Made by a program: the position numbers and the translations under genes. 64,000 bases of DNA from Glandiceps talaboti (lineage: Eukaryota; Hemichordata; Enteropneusta; Spengelidae): NCBI RefSeq assembly GCF_964340395.1, contig NC_135550.1, positions 13,191,408 to 13,255,407 on the forward strand, in the 5' to 3' direction. Position 1 is the first letter of the stretch. The number at the start of each line of letters is the position of its first letter. Below are positions 37,101-49,897 of this stretch, piece by piece. The notes beneath the pieces are model-generated. The model did not search any database and was not told where the DNA came from. It saw nothing but the letters and a program-made list of their open reading frames with translations.

Positions 37101-40100
37101 ATCATGCATTCAAGCTTTCTATTCGTATGGTCAGAGCAAATTTATTTAGCCTCTATGACAAATTTAATACAATGACGTAATCGATCTACGGTTTTCTTTT
37201 ACAATTTCCTTTCTCTAGCGTATATCCTATGTAGGTTGTTTTATCTCGAGTCAATTTGAACAACTTTATCTAACATGAAATCGGTGTTGGTTAATCGATC
37301 AAGTGTGTGACATCGCTAATACTTCAAACCACGAAGAGCCAATACAAAGTATTGAGTTCAAAGTTTAAGTATTTGCCAAAGTTGGCATCGCCTGTATGTC
37401 TTCCACGTATTGTATTAGCTTAGCTTACCAATCCATCCATTTCTCTGACCCCATCCACGTCTAAGAACATTTAACTCAGCCATGAAACTTAAATAATTTG
37501 ACTGAGAGTGTATTTTCACACTTTTAATAATGCTCAAATTCCTACTGAGTGCTCTTCCTATCGCTACACATAATTCAGCATTATTTTTTCACACATTGTC
37601 TGTACATTACATAACAGCTACATTATCATGTGTGTGATGGAATCAAACAGAGCCTTCTCCTTACAATACCTAAATTAGTTTTTCGAATACACCAACAAAT
37701 AATACAATTGAACTGACAAATATCATTAATTTCCACATCTATTCTACTCCTGATCTCCCCAGTTATGTCACTGTACAATGAAACCTTGTGTTCGAGTTAA
37801 CGCAAGAGTGAAACGTACAAAAAACAGTGATTGGAAGTGGTACCAAATAATAATTAATTTCTGAAGACTTAATGATATCAAAGTTTCCAGTTTCTATCAG
37901 GAACCATTGTTCTCCTCTTATATAACAACAGTTATTAATATACCTTGAGAAATATTGTGGTTTGTTTTAGTGATGAAGTCTGATATCGTGGTGTTCAACA
38001 TACAGTTCATTGGTATAGACGGAGAGGGTTAGTTTACTCATTTACCAAATTCGGGGAGGTGGTTAGGATGTTTTCAAAATAGCTCGTTGGGGTCAAATTA
38101 TTTTACTTTTACATGCATGATAAATATGCCCCCAACCCCCATAATAACTACTCACTTTTTATAGCTGATTATGCTGCATTCACAAATAATGGACAGGGGG
38201 TCGGAGGAATTGAGGGGGGACTTGAAAATTTGGAGGATGGTGGAGAGGGGGACTTGAAAATTTTTGGTGTTTTTTTTATGGGGGGTGGACCTAAAACTAT
38301 TTTTCACATATATAATAATGATGAAAACACATTTTGAGATACCCAATGTCTTTTTAATAACTTAAGTGTGTGTTGAGTTGTTTATCTCGCCCATTGTTGA
38401 TCACGTACAACTATTAAACTAACTGTAAAATGAGCACAGGAAGAGACTGCACAATATAGATAGCCCAAAACCACTGCAAAATGAGTATGACATAGTCTAT
38501 GGACAATTTCAAAGCATTGCACTATTTATCATACTCGACATCGGCTGATGGCATGTTGAACTGTCCTGAAGTGAATTTTAATCTTTTAAATAAACGTTTT
38601 GAACTATCTTGAACTACATAAATAAATAGATAAATAAATAAATAACAATGATAAATAAAACTCTTCCAAAAACATGTATATAAAATCCTTTATCATTTCA
38701 GGCAGAAAGTACTTGTGACATTTCTCACAATTTATATTTGTAAAATGAATATAAACTGGTAAATAAAAAATGTATAAATATAAATAAATTTTGTAAAAAT
38801 TAAATAGTGTAATCGTTTAAAAGTTAAATTTGCACCATCCCTTAATTATTTGTTATCCATTTGTACCTGATTGATTATTGAAAGTTTTCAGCAAAGGACA
38901 TCAAGCTCTGCATCTGAAGGCACATTTTGATAAATGTGAAATGAGTATAAATAGCCTGCCAGGCTGCTGTCACTGATATTTGGTTGGTGGTGATGGATCA
39001 ACAGGTTTGATACTAATACAAATACATAGTTACAAACAAGATTGTTGTTCAGACCCTTCATATGGCTAATAACCACTCGGACAAATAGTCTTTGCAAATT
39101 AGGCTCATCTAAAATGTCTAGAGATGCAGAGCTCATTTTGTAGTACTATTGAGTGAAACGTTCTCCTATCCAAAAAAAATAAAACAATGCAAAAAATGGT
39201 GCAAAACATGTATATACACAAGTTCCTGTATAAAAATAACTGACATTAATTACCCTGTGTTCAGCTTCAATATACACTCAAGTAATGTTACAGTCTGTGA
39301 AAATGAGTAAAATCTGGAGATTCCAAATGTAAACATGTTCATGCAATTACATTAGAGACAATGTATGTATGTATGTATGTATGTATGTATGTATGTATGT
39401 ATGTACATGTATGTATGTATGTATGTATGTATGTATGTATATGTATATGTGTATGTTTGTGTGTGGCTATATATATGTTATAAAAATAGATGTGTCGGGG
39501 GGGGGGCTTGAAAATTTCTGACCATGTGTAGGGGGGGGGTCTGAATTTGTTTGGGTTATAAAGGGGGGGGGGCTTGAAAAAAATTCTAATTTTCTCATGA
39601 TTCCTCCGACCCCCATCCCCGCCCATTATTTGTGAATGCAGCCTTACGCGGATTGTCCAGCTTGTATTAAATACCATTACTAATTAATGTTTGTTTATTT
39701 GTATGTTTAAAAAGCGGTTGTTTTTCATCAGTACAATAATTTTGGAAAATAATTGGAAAACACCATTCTCTGAAATTTATTAGGATTACTCTTCTGGTAT
39801 CTGCTCATTCATTTACAATGTAAACTGTAGATTCTGACAAATTTTGCAATAACAAACAAGGTCAGTTCTAATTTGATAGTAAATTGACCTTTTAGGCTAC
39901 TGAATGAAACCTCAGTTTCTACAACTAATTTAGTGGTCTGAGATGAAACCATCAGTTTTAAACCAATCCTAGCGACAAATCCCCTCACATAGCGAAATAA
40001 TGATCACATCTGATAGTATAGTTGTGCACACTGTAATCTAGTCTCGATATATTGTCATATGCTAGTATTGCTACCATACAAATGGTGGATTTTAGCTTAA

Positions 40101-40815
40101 ACGTATGGCAGTCATTTGAATGATGTGAGCACTGCGCTAGAAAGACCCTATCGCATATTTCTAGAATTAATCATCTCCTTCCTGAAAATATAAATACTCA
40201 TAATTGGAAAATCTTCATTAATCTTTCCTTTAACACTCATATTTATTTTTGTTTTAAATGTTTACATTTCACCGTAAAAGTAACATTTTGAAAATTCATT
40301 GATCTGTCAGACAGAAAAACTTTCGTAACCTAAAAAGTGCCGTAGCTCAGAACAGAAACTTATATCGCATATGTTTGTTTTACATTAATGTCTACGGTTA
40401 CTGAAGTCGTCGACGTCACCACACACCTCCATAGAACCACTCAAAATTTAGTTCTGAATATACATGAGATCATAAATCTGTAGCTTGCACAGTATTTATC
40501 CATAGGTGCATTGGTATGTTGTGTTTCGTGTTTAAGGAATATTACAACCCCATTAAACATTTACCACCAAATTAGCGTTCCAATTGGGCAGCACGGTAGT
40601 TTTTTACCTACGTCTCACACGTTGCTTGTTACAGACACTGATAGCGCACAAGCAACAAGTTGTATCTCACTGTGAACACAAATCAACATCACTGTCGGGT
40701 GAAACAAGGAATATTCAAACACAAATCTGTTTGTTAGCGTTCACGGTGCAGTGAGATAAAATGTAACATTTCACGTGTATGAGCGCTATCAGAGCTCACA
40801 CTTTGCTTGTGTTAC
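34110..40815 (+). repeat. Tandem segmental duplication, copy 1
   Basis: The non-coding sequence from about TTACTTTAATTTATTGTCAC (34110) to TATCAGAGCTCACACTTTG (~40810) aligns in the same order with 40816-45846. Shared anchors include GGACAGAATGCCATGAACC (34506/41209), TATGCCCCCAACCCCCATAA (38126/44341), GTTTGTTTATTTGTATGTT (39690/44430) and TTTCACGTGTATGAGCGC (40770/45800). Identity by eye is roughly nine in ten. Relative to copy 2, this copy has a 1.47-kb inserted element and about 0.5 kb near 35475-35990 that copy 2 lacks. Confidence 0.85.
38172..39643. mobile_element. Non-autonomous TIR transposon (PIF/Harbinger-like), 1.47 kb
   Basis: The left end TGCTGCATTCACAAATAATGG and the inverted right end GGCTGCATTCACAAATAATGG match at 20 of 21 bases. 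A second inverted match (GGGGGTCGGAGGAAT) lies just inside. TTA flanks both sides (38169-38171 and 39644-39646). The allelic position in duplication copy 2 (44380-44400) reads CTGATTGCGCGG, an empty site. A 3-bp TWA target duplication is characteristic of PIF/Harbinger. The interior has G-rich CTTGAAAATTT subterminal repeats and a (TATG)n tract at 39361-39440, with no transposase. Confidence 0.8.
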
Positions 40816-43800
40816 TTTATTTTAGTGTCACATGTATACCATAACAAATATCCTCAATTTCTCACTTTGACGTTTTCCATAGAAATATTTGTATTTAGGG
40901 GTACAAACATCCATTAAAAGTACAGAAAGTAAAATCTATTTTCTAGGATAACTAAAATGGCTCACCACCACCACCACCACCACCCCCCCCCCCCACACAC
41001 ACACACACCCCGTGAAAGAATTTAGTTTTTTATCTTATATTGAACTATTGATCCCGCCCCTAAGCTACCATACATTATGTCTTTTCTATTTACACGCGTC
41101 AGAGCAAATGTATTTCGCAGTTATTGGTGTAATAATATAATATCTAATACCTCAGATTTAGAATTAAAGTTAGCTTCACTATAGTGCTTGCTTCCCGAAC
41201 AAACCTGGACAGAATGCCATGAACCAAGTGAAATCAATATTTGAATGAAATGATGTGATCAAACTACAATTTGGACTGTTTTCTTTAGACTGAGATAATA
41301 TTGGTCCACGGAGTTTGTTTGTTTTGTTTGTTCGTGTAATATTTTGACATTTTTCCCGAGATATAGCATTGTTCTTCCATATATGATGATCACGAGGTAT
41401 GTGAACTGGAATGCCTTATCTGACAAAATATACCAATCTCAATCACCAGTCAAACGTGTGTAGGTGCTACTAAACAGTGCTATGCTATTCAAAATTTCCA
41501 ACTTACCACACTTGGCATCATCAGTATTGGCTTTAATTGTCTAGCTTACCTCGTCAAGCCGTCATTGTGGTTGACCATATTCAATAAATTACATTAATAC
41601 AGCTCTGTTAGAATGTAAAACAATTTTTTTACCAATTTCGATCTTTGAAGACTTGTTTCTGTTTGTGTCACCCGACTTTTCCATTGAAACACTATTCTCC
41701 TAGTTTTTGACGAAATGCTAATACACACGATCAAATTGTGAAAGGTATACATGAGTACTCGAGTGCGGTTCGAATTAACTGTAAAATCCACTGTCTTTAA
41801 TACTAAAGATTATTTGGGTAACTTAGACTTCGATGGTCAATATTTTTTGGTTCAATGACAATGTAAAGACTTCACAATGCTTCACTTTTAGAATTAAGGT
41901 TACTTTCATTTTCATTATTGTTTCCCAAATTAGTCATGGCAATGTTTCTGAGAACTACTTCGAATCTACTTCTCAATACAATGACATCATCAATCTACTG
42001 TTTTGGCATTTTTGGGTTCAATATTTTTCAATAGCTCACTGTTACAATTAACGCTAGTTTCATTATTATAATTGTTTGCCGAATAAGTCTTGAGGTAATT
42101 CCTTACAATCACTTGAAACCTACTTTTGAATACAATGACATGATCAATCTACGGATCTGACATGAACTATGATGCATAAAATAAGCTTTGGAATGTGATA
42201 TATTTCAAGAGGTTTGTCGTTACAAAATAGTACAACTGATTTTCCTTTCCATGACCTCCTGCTGCATGCTGATCCATTTTTATGTCCGGTACATCGCCGA
42301 AATATTGCGATAATATGACCAATCTACGGTTTTGGACAGTTCCCTTTAGAAAAACGATTGTTCTTCGATGGGTGTTTGTTATGTAGATAGTTCATCATGG
42401 TTTAAATATAATACCTTTTCTCAAACAAAGAACATTATACTTTGAAATTCTTTCATCTACGCTCAAAGCAAATTCACGATTATTTTGACGTTTTGAATGA
42501 ATTCGAATGTCTCTGCCAGCACATGGTGACAGGCTATCGATACTATCGAGTTAGACACACCATTAATTTTACTTGGTCAATGGCTCTACGATCAGAACAA
42601 ATTCACGATTATTTTGTCTTTTGAATGAACTCGAATGTCTCTGCCGACAGTTATCTATTGACGTAGTTGACATTTACGAAATTCCAATAAAGACAAGCAC
42701 ATGGTGACAGGCATATATACTTTAATAATCACGATTAAATTGTCGAGTTAGACACACCATTAATTTTACTTGGTCAATGGCTCTAGTGTTTTGTAGGTGC
42801 AATGAAACAAGTCTCGATATAGGCCAATAACTCTCTTTTTGCAATAATAGTTTCACTTTGATTATTGTTTCCCGAATTATTCTACTTCTGAATACAATCT
42901 GAATCTACTGTTTTGACAGTTTGCTAAAACATTGGCATTCTTCTCCTACGTTTGTTGTATACCACCTGCAAGTCTGTCTATGTGGGCGGCTCACCAACAC
43001 ATCCTAGTATATATTTTTTTGTATTCATTTTGTATATTTGTATCACATGTTTCTTTGAAAGTCTAGCTTATTTTTTGTTATCTGATGAAATATATTTCAT
43101 TCATATATTGTAGACTAGTATATATTGAAATGTAAATAATAAATGACATAAATGATGAAATAAATTGTTGAAACAAAAAGACAGCATCACAAGATATATT
43201 ATTTGTTTAGTTCAAAGTGCTTTTAAAATGGTGTCATGGATCAGCTTATCCTTTGACATCCATACGTATTTCTGTTACTAAACTATCATGCATTCAAGCT
43301 TTCTATTCGTATGGTCAGAGCAAATTTATTTAGCCTCTATGAGAAATGTAATTCGATGACGTAATCGATCTACTGTTTTCTTTTACAATTTCCTTTCTCT
43401 AGCATATATCCTATGTAGGTTGTTTTATCTCGAGTCAATTTGAACAACTTTATCTAACATGAAATCGGTGTTGGTTAATCGATCAAATGTGTGACATCGC
43501 TAATACTTCAAACCACGAAGAGCCAATACAATGTATTGAGTTCAAAGTTTTGAGTATTTACCAAAGTGGGTATCACCTGTATGTCTTCCACGTATTGTAT
43601 TAGCTTAGCTTACCAATCCATTCATTTCTCTGACCCCATAGACGTCTAAGAACATTTAACTCAACCATGAAACGTAAATAATTTGACTGAGATTTTGATA
43701 AGCCAGAAATTGTTTCGTTTAAGTCAGTGTATTTTCACACTTTTAATAATGCTCAAATTCCTACTGAGTGCTCTTCCTATCGCTACACATAATTCAACAT

Positions 43801-45846
43801 TATTTTTTCACACATTGTCTGTACATTACATAACAGCTACATTATCATGTGTGTGATGGAATCAAACAGAGCCTTCTCCTTACAATACCTAAATTAGTTA
43901 TTCGAATACACCAACAAAGAATACAATTGAACTGACAAATATCATTAATTTCCACATCTATTCTACTCCTGATCTGCCCAGTTATGTCATTGTACAATGG
44001 AACCTTGTGTTTGAGTTCACAAAAGAGTGGAACGTACAAAAAACAGTGATTGGAAGTGGTACCAAATGATAATTATTCTGAAGACTTAATGAAATCAATG
44101 TTTCCAGTTTCTATCAGGAACCATTGTTCTCCTCTTATATAACAACAGTTATTAATATACCTTGAGAAATATTGTGGTTTGTTTTAGTGATGAAGTCTGA
44201 TATCGTGGTGTCCAACATACAATTCATTGGTATAGACAGAGAGGGCTAGTTTACTCAATGACCAAATTCGGGGAGGTGGTCAGGATGTTTTCAAAATAGC
44301 TCGTTGGGCTCAATTGATTTTACTTTTACAAGACGATAAATATGCCCCCAACCCCCATAATAACTACTCACTTCTTTATAGCTGATTGCGCGGATTGTCC
44401 AGCGTGTATTAAATACCCATTACTATATTAATGTTTGTTTATTTGTATGTTCAAAAAAAATCGTTTGTTTTTCATCAGTACAATAATTTTGTAAAATAAT
44501 TGGAAAACACCATTCTCTGAAATTTATTAGGATTACTCTTCTGGTATCTGCTTATTCATTTACAATGTAAACTGTAGATTTTGACAAATCCTTGCGAGGC
44601 AATATTGTGAATTTAGCTCACAATGGCTGTGAGATACGACAATTGCTTGTTCAAGACCTTCAACATGCATTCGACCTACATGTGATGAAAGGAAAGGTTT
44701 GCTAAAATATTTGTATCGAATTGGTGAAGACATGATGTCATGTTGTTGTTTTCACCATTTCAGATGTTGCAATGACCCTGAACGTGTACTTTTAGTATTG
44801 GGTAATGAGGGATTCTTAAGAATGTTAAGGGGATTTACAGAAATTGCTCTGAGCATTAACGATTTGCAATAACAAACAAGGTCAGTTCTAATTTGATAGT
44901 AAATTGACCTTTTAGGCTACTGAATGAAACCTCAGTTTCTACAACTAAATTAGTGGTCTGAGATGAAACCATCGGTTTGAAACATCTGATAGTATAGTTG
45001 TGCACACTGTAATCTAGTCTCGATATATTGTCATTTGCTAGTATTGCTATCGTAGAAGTGGTGGATTTTAGCTGAAACGTATGGCAGTCATTTGAATGAT
45101 GTGAGCACTGCGCTAGAAACACCCTATCGCACATATCTAGAATTAATCATCTCCTTCCTGAAAATATAAATACTCAAAAGTAGTCACCAATAGTAAGCAT
45201 ATACTTGAGACCAATGTCCTTATTGGAAAATCTTCCTTAATCTTTCCGTGAACACTCATATTTATTTTTGTTTTAAATGCTTACGTTTCACCGTAAAAGT
45301 AACATTTTGAAATTTCATGATCTGTCAGACAGAAAACCTTTTGTAATTTATGAAGTGCCGTATCTGAGTGCAGAAACCTATATGTTATGTTTGTTTCACT
45401 TTAATGTCTACGGTTACTGAACTCGTCACCACAGACTTCCATAGAACCACTTAAAATCTAGTGCTGAATACACATGACATCATAAATCTGTAGCTTGCAC
45501 AGAATCTGTAGTCATAGGTACACTGGTATGTTGCGTTTGGTGTTTAAGGAATATAACAACCCCATTAAATATTTACTACCAAACCAGCGTGACTATAGTG
45601 TTCCAATTGGGCAGCACGGTGGTTTTTACTTACGTCTCACAAGTTGGTTGTTACAGACACTGATAGCGCACAAGCATATCAAACGATACATTGTATCTCA
45701 CTGTGAATACAAATCAACATCACTGTTGGATGAAACAAGGAATATTCAAACACAAAACTGTTTGTTAGCGTTCACGGTGCAGTGAGATAAAATGTAACAT
45801 TTCACGTGTATGAGCGCTATCAGTGTTCACACTTTTTTGTGTTATC
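40816..45846 (+). repeat. Tandem segmental duplication, copy 2
   Basis: This is the second copy of the unit starting near 34110, in direct orientation and immediately adjacent. It lacks the TIR element and about 0.5 kb of copy 1, but has about 0.25 kb unique near 44590-44855. It also contains an internal tandem duplication of about 128 bases: the CACGATTATTTTG...GAATGTCTCTGCC block begins at 42476 and again at 42604. No conserved coding exon is visible in either copy. Confidence 0.85.
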
Positions 45847-46354
45847 CATAACTTACAACGTTTTTGTATGAAATAAACATCATGCCCCCTAGTTGAAACT
45901 CATAGTCTCTCTAGTTTGGTAGTAATGGGATAAAGTAGAGGCGTTGACAAAACTTAACAAAATGTACTTGTTGAAAACTAATATAATGTGATGTTGGACA
46001 ATTTCGATCTTGATATTAATCAATACAATTCGCTTTATATTGGCCTAATGTTTATTCCCCCATATCAAGTTAAATAAACGTTGGTTGAATGATATGTATT
46101 TAACATCCACATAACCTATACCATTGCTGATTATTATACCAGAAACTCCAACAGTTATACTTTTGCTACCCTAACAACTTATTTATGGCTTAACGGCATA
46201 TAGAATCAAACCGGGGATGTTGATGAAATTTGCTGATTTGAGAAAATGTTAATGACTCACTAAGAGATAGAGAATATGTAGCATGTACAGTGGACTGTAA
46301 ACCCCCAAATTGATTTTTAACAATGTATATCGCTGTCACGGGATGAGACACCTG

Positions 46355-46386
46355 TCATTAATGATATCGATCATTAATGATATCGA
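46355..46386 (+). promoter_or_regulatory. Perfect 16-bp tandem TCATTAATGATATCGA upstream of MAT
   Basis: Two identical 16-bp units lie head to tail, 168 bases upstream of the MAT start codon. Each contains the palindromes ATTAAT and GATATC and ends into ATCGAT. A CCAAT box lies at 46453-46457. The regulatory role is inference from position and repetition. Confidence 0.4.
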
Positions 46387-46553
46387 TTTAATGTAATGCA
46401 TCACGGGAGTGACCACTCAGCAACAGCGCCACCAAATTGCGGTCTTTACTGGCCAATACCAGGCTATTGTATTTCGGTCCGAATAAGTTTAAATGTCCAA
46501 CTAACTTTGTGTTACAGCATTTCTAACCAGAGAGGGGCAAAAGATTAGTCAAC

Positions 46554-46764
46554 ATGACAGAAAAAGTTGAAAATGTTCAGAGTATTCTTTTTACCTCAGA
46601 ATCAGTTGGCGAAGGTCATCCTGGTACGTATTGAATAGGCATATCTGTATCTTTTTTTTCTATATTGAGTATGACTTCAACAAACGGACTTAAACTGTTA
46701 TTTTGGAAACTTGTGCAGATTGAAATCAATTTTCGCTCTGAGTCAATGATTATGTATGTATGTG

Positions 46765-46796
<32 letters not shown>

Positions 46797-46859
46797 TGTA
46801 TGTATGTATGTATGTATGTATGTATGTATGTATGTGTGTGTGTGGATTATGTATGTATG

Positions 46860-46890
<31 letters not shown>

Positions 46891-49800
46891 GTATGTATGT
46901 ATGTATGTATGTATGTATGTATGTATGTGTTAGTGTGTGTGTGTGTGTGTCCATGGCTGTCTTTTCACTAATGTTTAAATTGGATGAACCTGTATGTACG
47001 TACACGTATCATTTAAGCATTGTGTTTCCTTTCCTACAGCAATTAGCAAGTCTCTCAATATAAATTTTCTTTTTTTAAATGTACGACAGCAACATGTTAA
47101 GACGTGTGCGTAATATATCAGTTCATGTAATCGTTCAATTTAACGAACGTGTGTGCCTTTTCTTGTTTCAGACAAGATGTGTGATCAAGTCAGCGATGCT
47201 GTCCTAGACGCACATTTGGCGCAAGATCCTAATGCCAAAGTGGCATGTGGTGAGACTCGCCTTGTTCTTGTTTATCTATACTCCCAATACCATGTACTTT
47301 GCACTTGTGATCACAAGTTGTTTATAGCACCTACCGATCTGTATTTATCAACCTTATTTTATGTTTCGATTCGACCCTTTTACAAACTAAAACCTGTCCC
47401 GCATTTATGTTCATAACAAAAAGTTTTCGTAGCGATAGTTTCGTCCGTCTTTATATCCACCTTTATTACGTCAGCAGTGTGTAAAGAATTGTGTCTTTTC
47501 AATTAGAATCCTGTACCAAGACTGGAATGATTCTGATTTGCGGTGAAATAACATCAAAAGCTGTAGTTGATTACCAGAAAGTTGTTCGTGACACCGTCAA
47601 GAAAATTGGCTACGATGATGCCGCCAAGGGTACGTTTTACCAATTTCAATGATAGCTACATATACATAGAAATTAGAAGTGAAATCAAGAACAACATTTT
47701 AAATTCAAACTGAGAATTACTTCAGTATAAGGTATCGATGCATATAAAAATAGATGTAATTTCTGACTATGTAGAGTCACTTTTTGTATGTGATTGTCTA
47801 TAGAAAATGGTCTATCGTTCTTGGATATCACACCTAAAAGTGAAAGCTAGTATAAGGCTTGCATAAATGTAAGTATTATTGATTTCGTCCAAAGGGTTTG
47901 ACTGCGAGACATGTAACGTGTTAGTTGCAATCGAACAACAAGCCCCAGAAATCGCCCAGGGGGTACATATCGACAGGAAGGAGGAAGACATTGGTGCTGG
48001 AGACCAAGGGCTTATGTTTGGATACGCAACAGACGAAACCGAAGAATGCATGCCATTGACTCTAGATCTTGCCCATGCCCTGAATCGTAAACTAGCAGAA
48101 AACAGACGTAATGGTACGATGCCATACTTAGGTCCCGACTCAAAGACCCAGGTACAACACAATTCTTTTGAATTAGAAATACTGAATACAGGAAAAACAC
48201 GTTTTGTTCCAGCTATAATACACACAATACTAATAAGTTTCGACAACAATGATTGATACCATTGCAAAATTACGTTGAAAATGTACCTTTGCCTTTAGCA
48301 TTTTTGTCAACCGTAAACAGTTGAAGAATAGAAGAATTCATTTACAGTCATTTTGTCTCGATTTAGGTTTCCATTGAATACAAAATTGAGAACGGGGCCT
48401 GTTTTCCTCAACGTGTACACACCGTAGTTATATCAGCCCAGCATACGAAAGATATTGAGAATGAAGTGTTGCGGAAAGAGCTCAAGGAGAAAGTAATCAA
48501 AGAGGTTATCCCTGCCAAGTACTTAGATGACAATACCATCTATCATTTGAACCCATCGGGCAGCTTTATCATCGGCGGACCCAAGGTGAGGATTACCGGG
48601 TTTTATCATTTTAAAATGTACCTGCATAAAAGAGAATGTAAATTATGTACGTAACAATATGATACGCACAAGAAGTGATCAAACTGTTCGATTTTCCATA
48701 GTATTGACTGACAAATTTTCCCGAAATTGCTATATGTTTCACATTCACAATTCCAGCGAGGCTTTATGATTGTTTTATAATCACAGGGAGATGCTGGATT
48801 AACTGGCCGAAAGATAATCGTGGATACCTATGGTGGCTGGGGAGCCCACGGAGGCGGTGCATTCTCCGGCAAAGACTACACTAAAGTGGATAGATCAGCA
48901 GGCTATGCAGCACGATGGGTTGCCAAGTCTCTTGTCAAGGCTGGTTTGGCAAAACGAATCTTGATCCAAGTACGTATGAAGACTTTTAAAATCATATACA
49001 TGAGCACATTTACCCAAACTCTGGTCACCAAGTATGTTCTCGTGGTTTGCCGTGCGTTATGAATATTCATGACATGGGACATTCTTAAACTTTCTTACTA
49101 CACTAGCTAGTGATATATTCATTCCCATACATACATACATACATACATACATACATACATACATACATACATACATACATACATACATACATACATACAT
49201 ACATTAACTGAATGAGTCTGGGGAATATAATTCGATTGGCGAGCAAGTCTAATAGAAGTAAGCTGTCACAGTTACTTCTCTTATGTTCAATATCTTTCAG
49301 GTTTCCTATGCTATTGGCATTGCTGAACCGTTATCCATTTCTGTGTTTGACTATGGGACGTCTGATCGCTCCGAAAAAGAACTCCTGGATATTGTGAAGA
49401 AGAATTTTGATTTGAGACCCGGTATCATAGTCAGGTATGTACATGTACATCAGTTTCTTAAACAACAATCGACGCCTGCTTCGTCTCAGTCATTTGTCTC
49501 TACATTCGTTTATTCAGTATCCATAAAATTGAAGATGTGTAGTCCAAAACAAGTCGTATTGCAACAAAACATATAGTATACACTATCATCTTGATTATGG
49601 TAATTTTTTTTAAGCCCACCAGGTATTTAGCCCACGAAAATTGTTGCAGGTGATATAGATACCAAGCAGTGACACACGGGTCATATTTTCTACTATCTTA
49701 TTTATGCAATAAGCAAGAGATCAGTAGTTACATACATTTGTGCCTTTGTCGTTTTCAAAACTAATCACTATACAATTGACAATCCTCCCTACAGAGACCT

Positions 49801-49897
49801 AGATTTGAAGAAACCTATATATCAAAATACCAGTTGCTATGGACATTTTGGACGACCTGAATTCACCTGGGAACAACCAAAGAAACTGGAATTTTAA
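46554..49897 (+). CDS. MAT2A: S-adenosylmethionine synthetase (methionine adenosyltransferase), complete
   Basis: The enzyme makes S-adenosylmethionine from methionine and ATP in the cytosol. Eight coding exons with GT/AG borders: 46554-46623, 47172-47249, 47507-47629, 47895-48151, 48367-48585, 48787-48969, 49301-49434 and 49795-49897. They sum to 1167 nt, 388 residues plus TAA, close to the usual ~395 of animal MAT. Exon 1 begins [20 protein letters not shown], the ordinary MAT N-terminus. Seen motifs: HPDK at 22-25 (split by intron 1), the GAGDQG signature at 124-129 (ATP binding), GGGAFSGKD at 271-279 (phosphate loop), and a C-terminus ending [11 protein letters not shown]. All expected catalytic segments are present. 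A polyadenylation signal AATAAA lies at 50556. The gene is tail to tail with methionyl-tRNA synthetase. The symbol follows the vertebrate orthologue; animals with one MAT gene may name it otherwise. Confidence 0.97.
46749..46952 (+). repeat. (TATG)n microsatellite in MAT intron 1
   Basis: Two long TATG runs separated by a GTGTGTG segment, ending in (TG)n. Met-Tyr-Val-Cys frames across it are artefacts. It lies wholly within intron 1 of the MAT gene. Confidence 0.97.
49128..49204 (+). repeat. (CATA)n microsatellite in MAT intron 6
   Basis: About nineteen uninterrupted CATA tetramers between the exons ending at 48969 and starting at 49301. Confidence 0.97.

Noticed and set aside
47812-48267. 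151-codon minus-strand frame opposite MAT exon 4
   Set aside because: It is the antisense shadow of a conserved MAT exon; the plus-strand reading carries GAGDQG and the correct splice sites.
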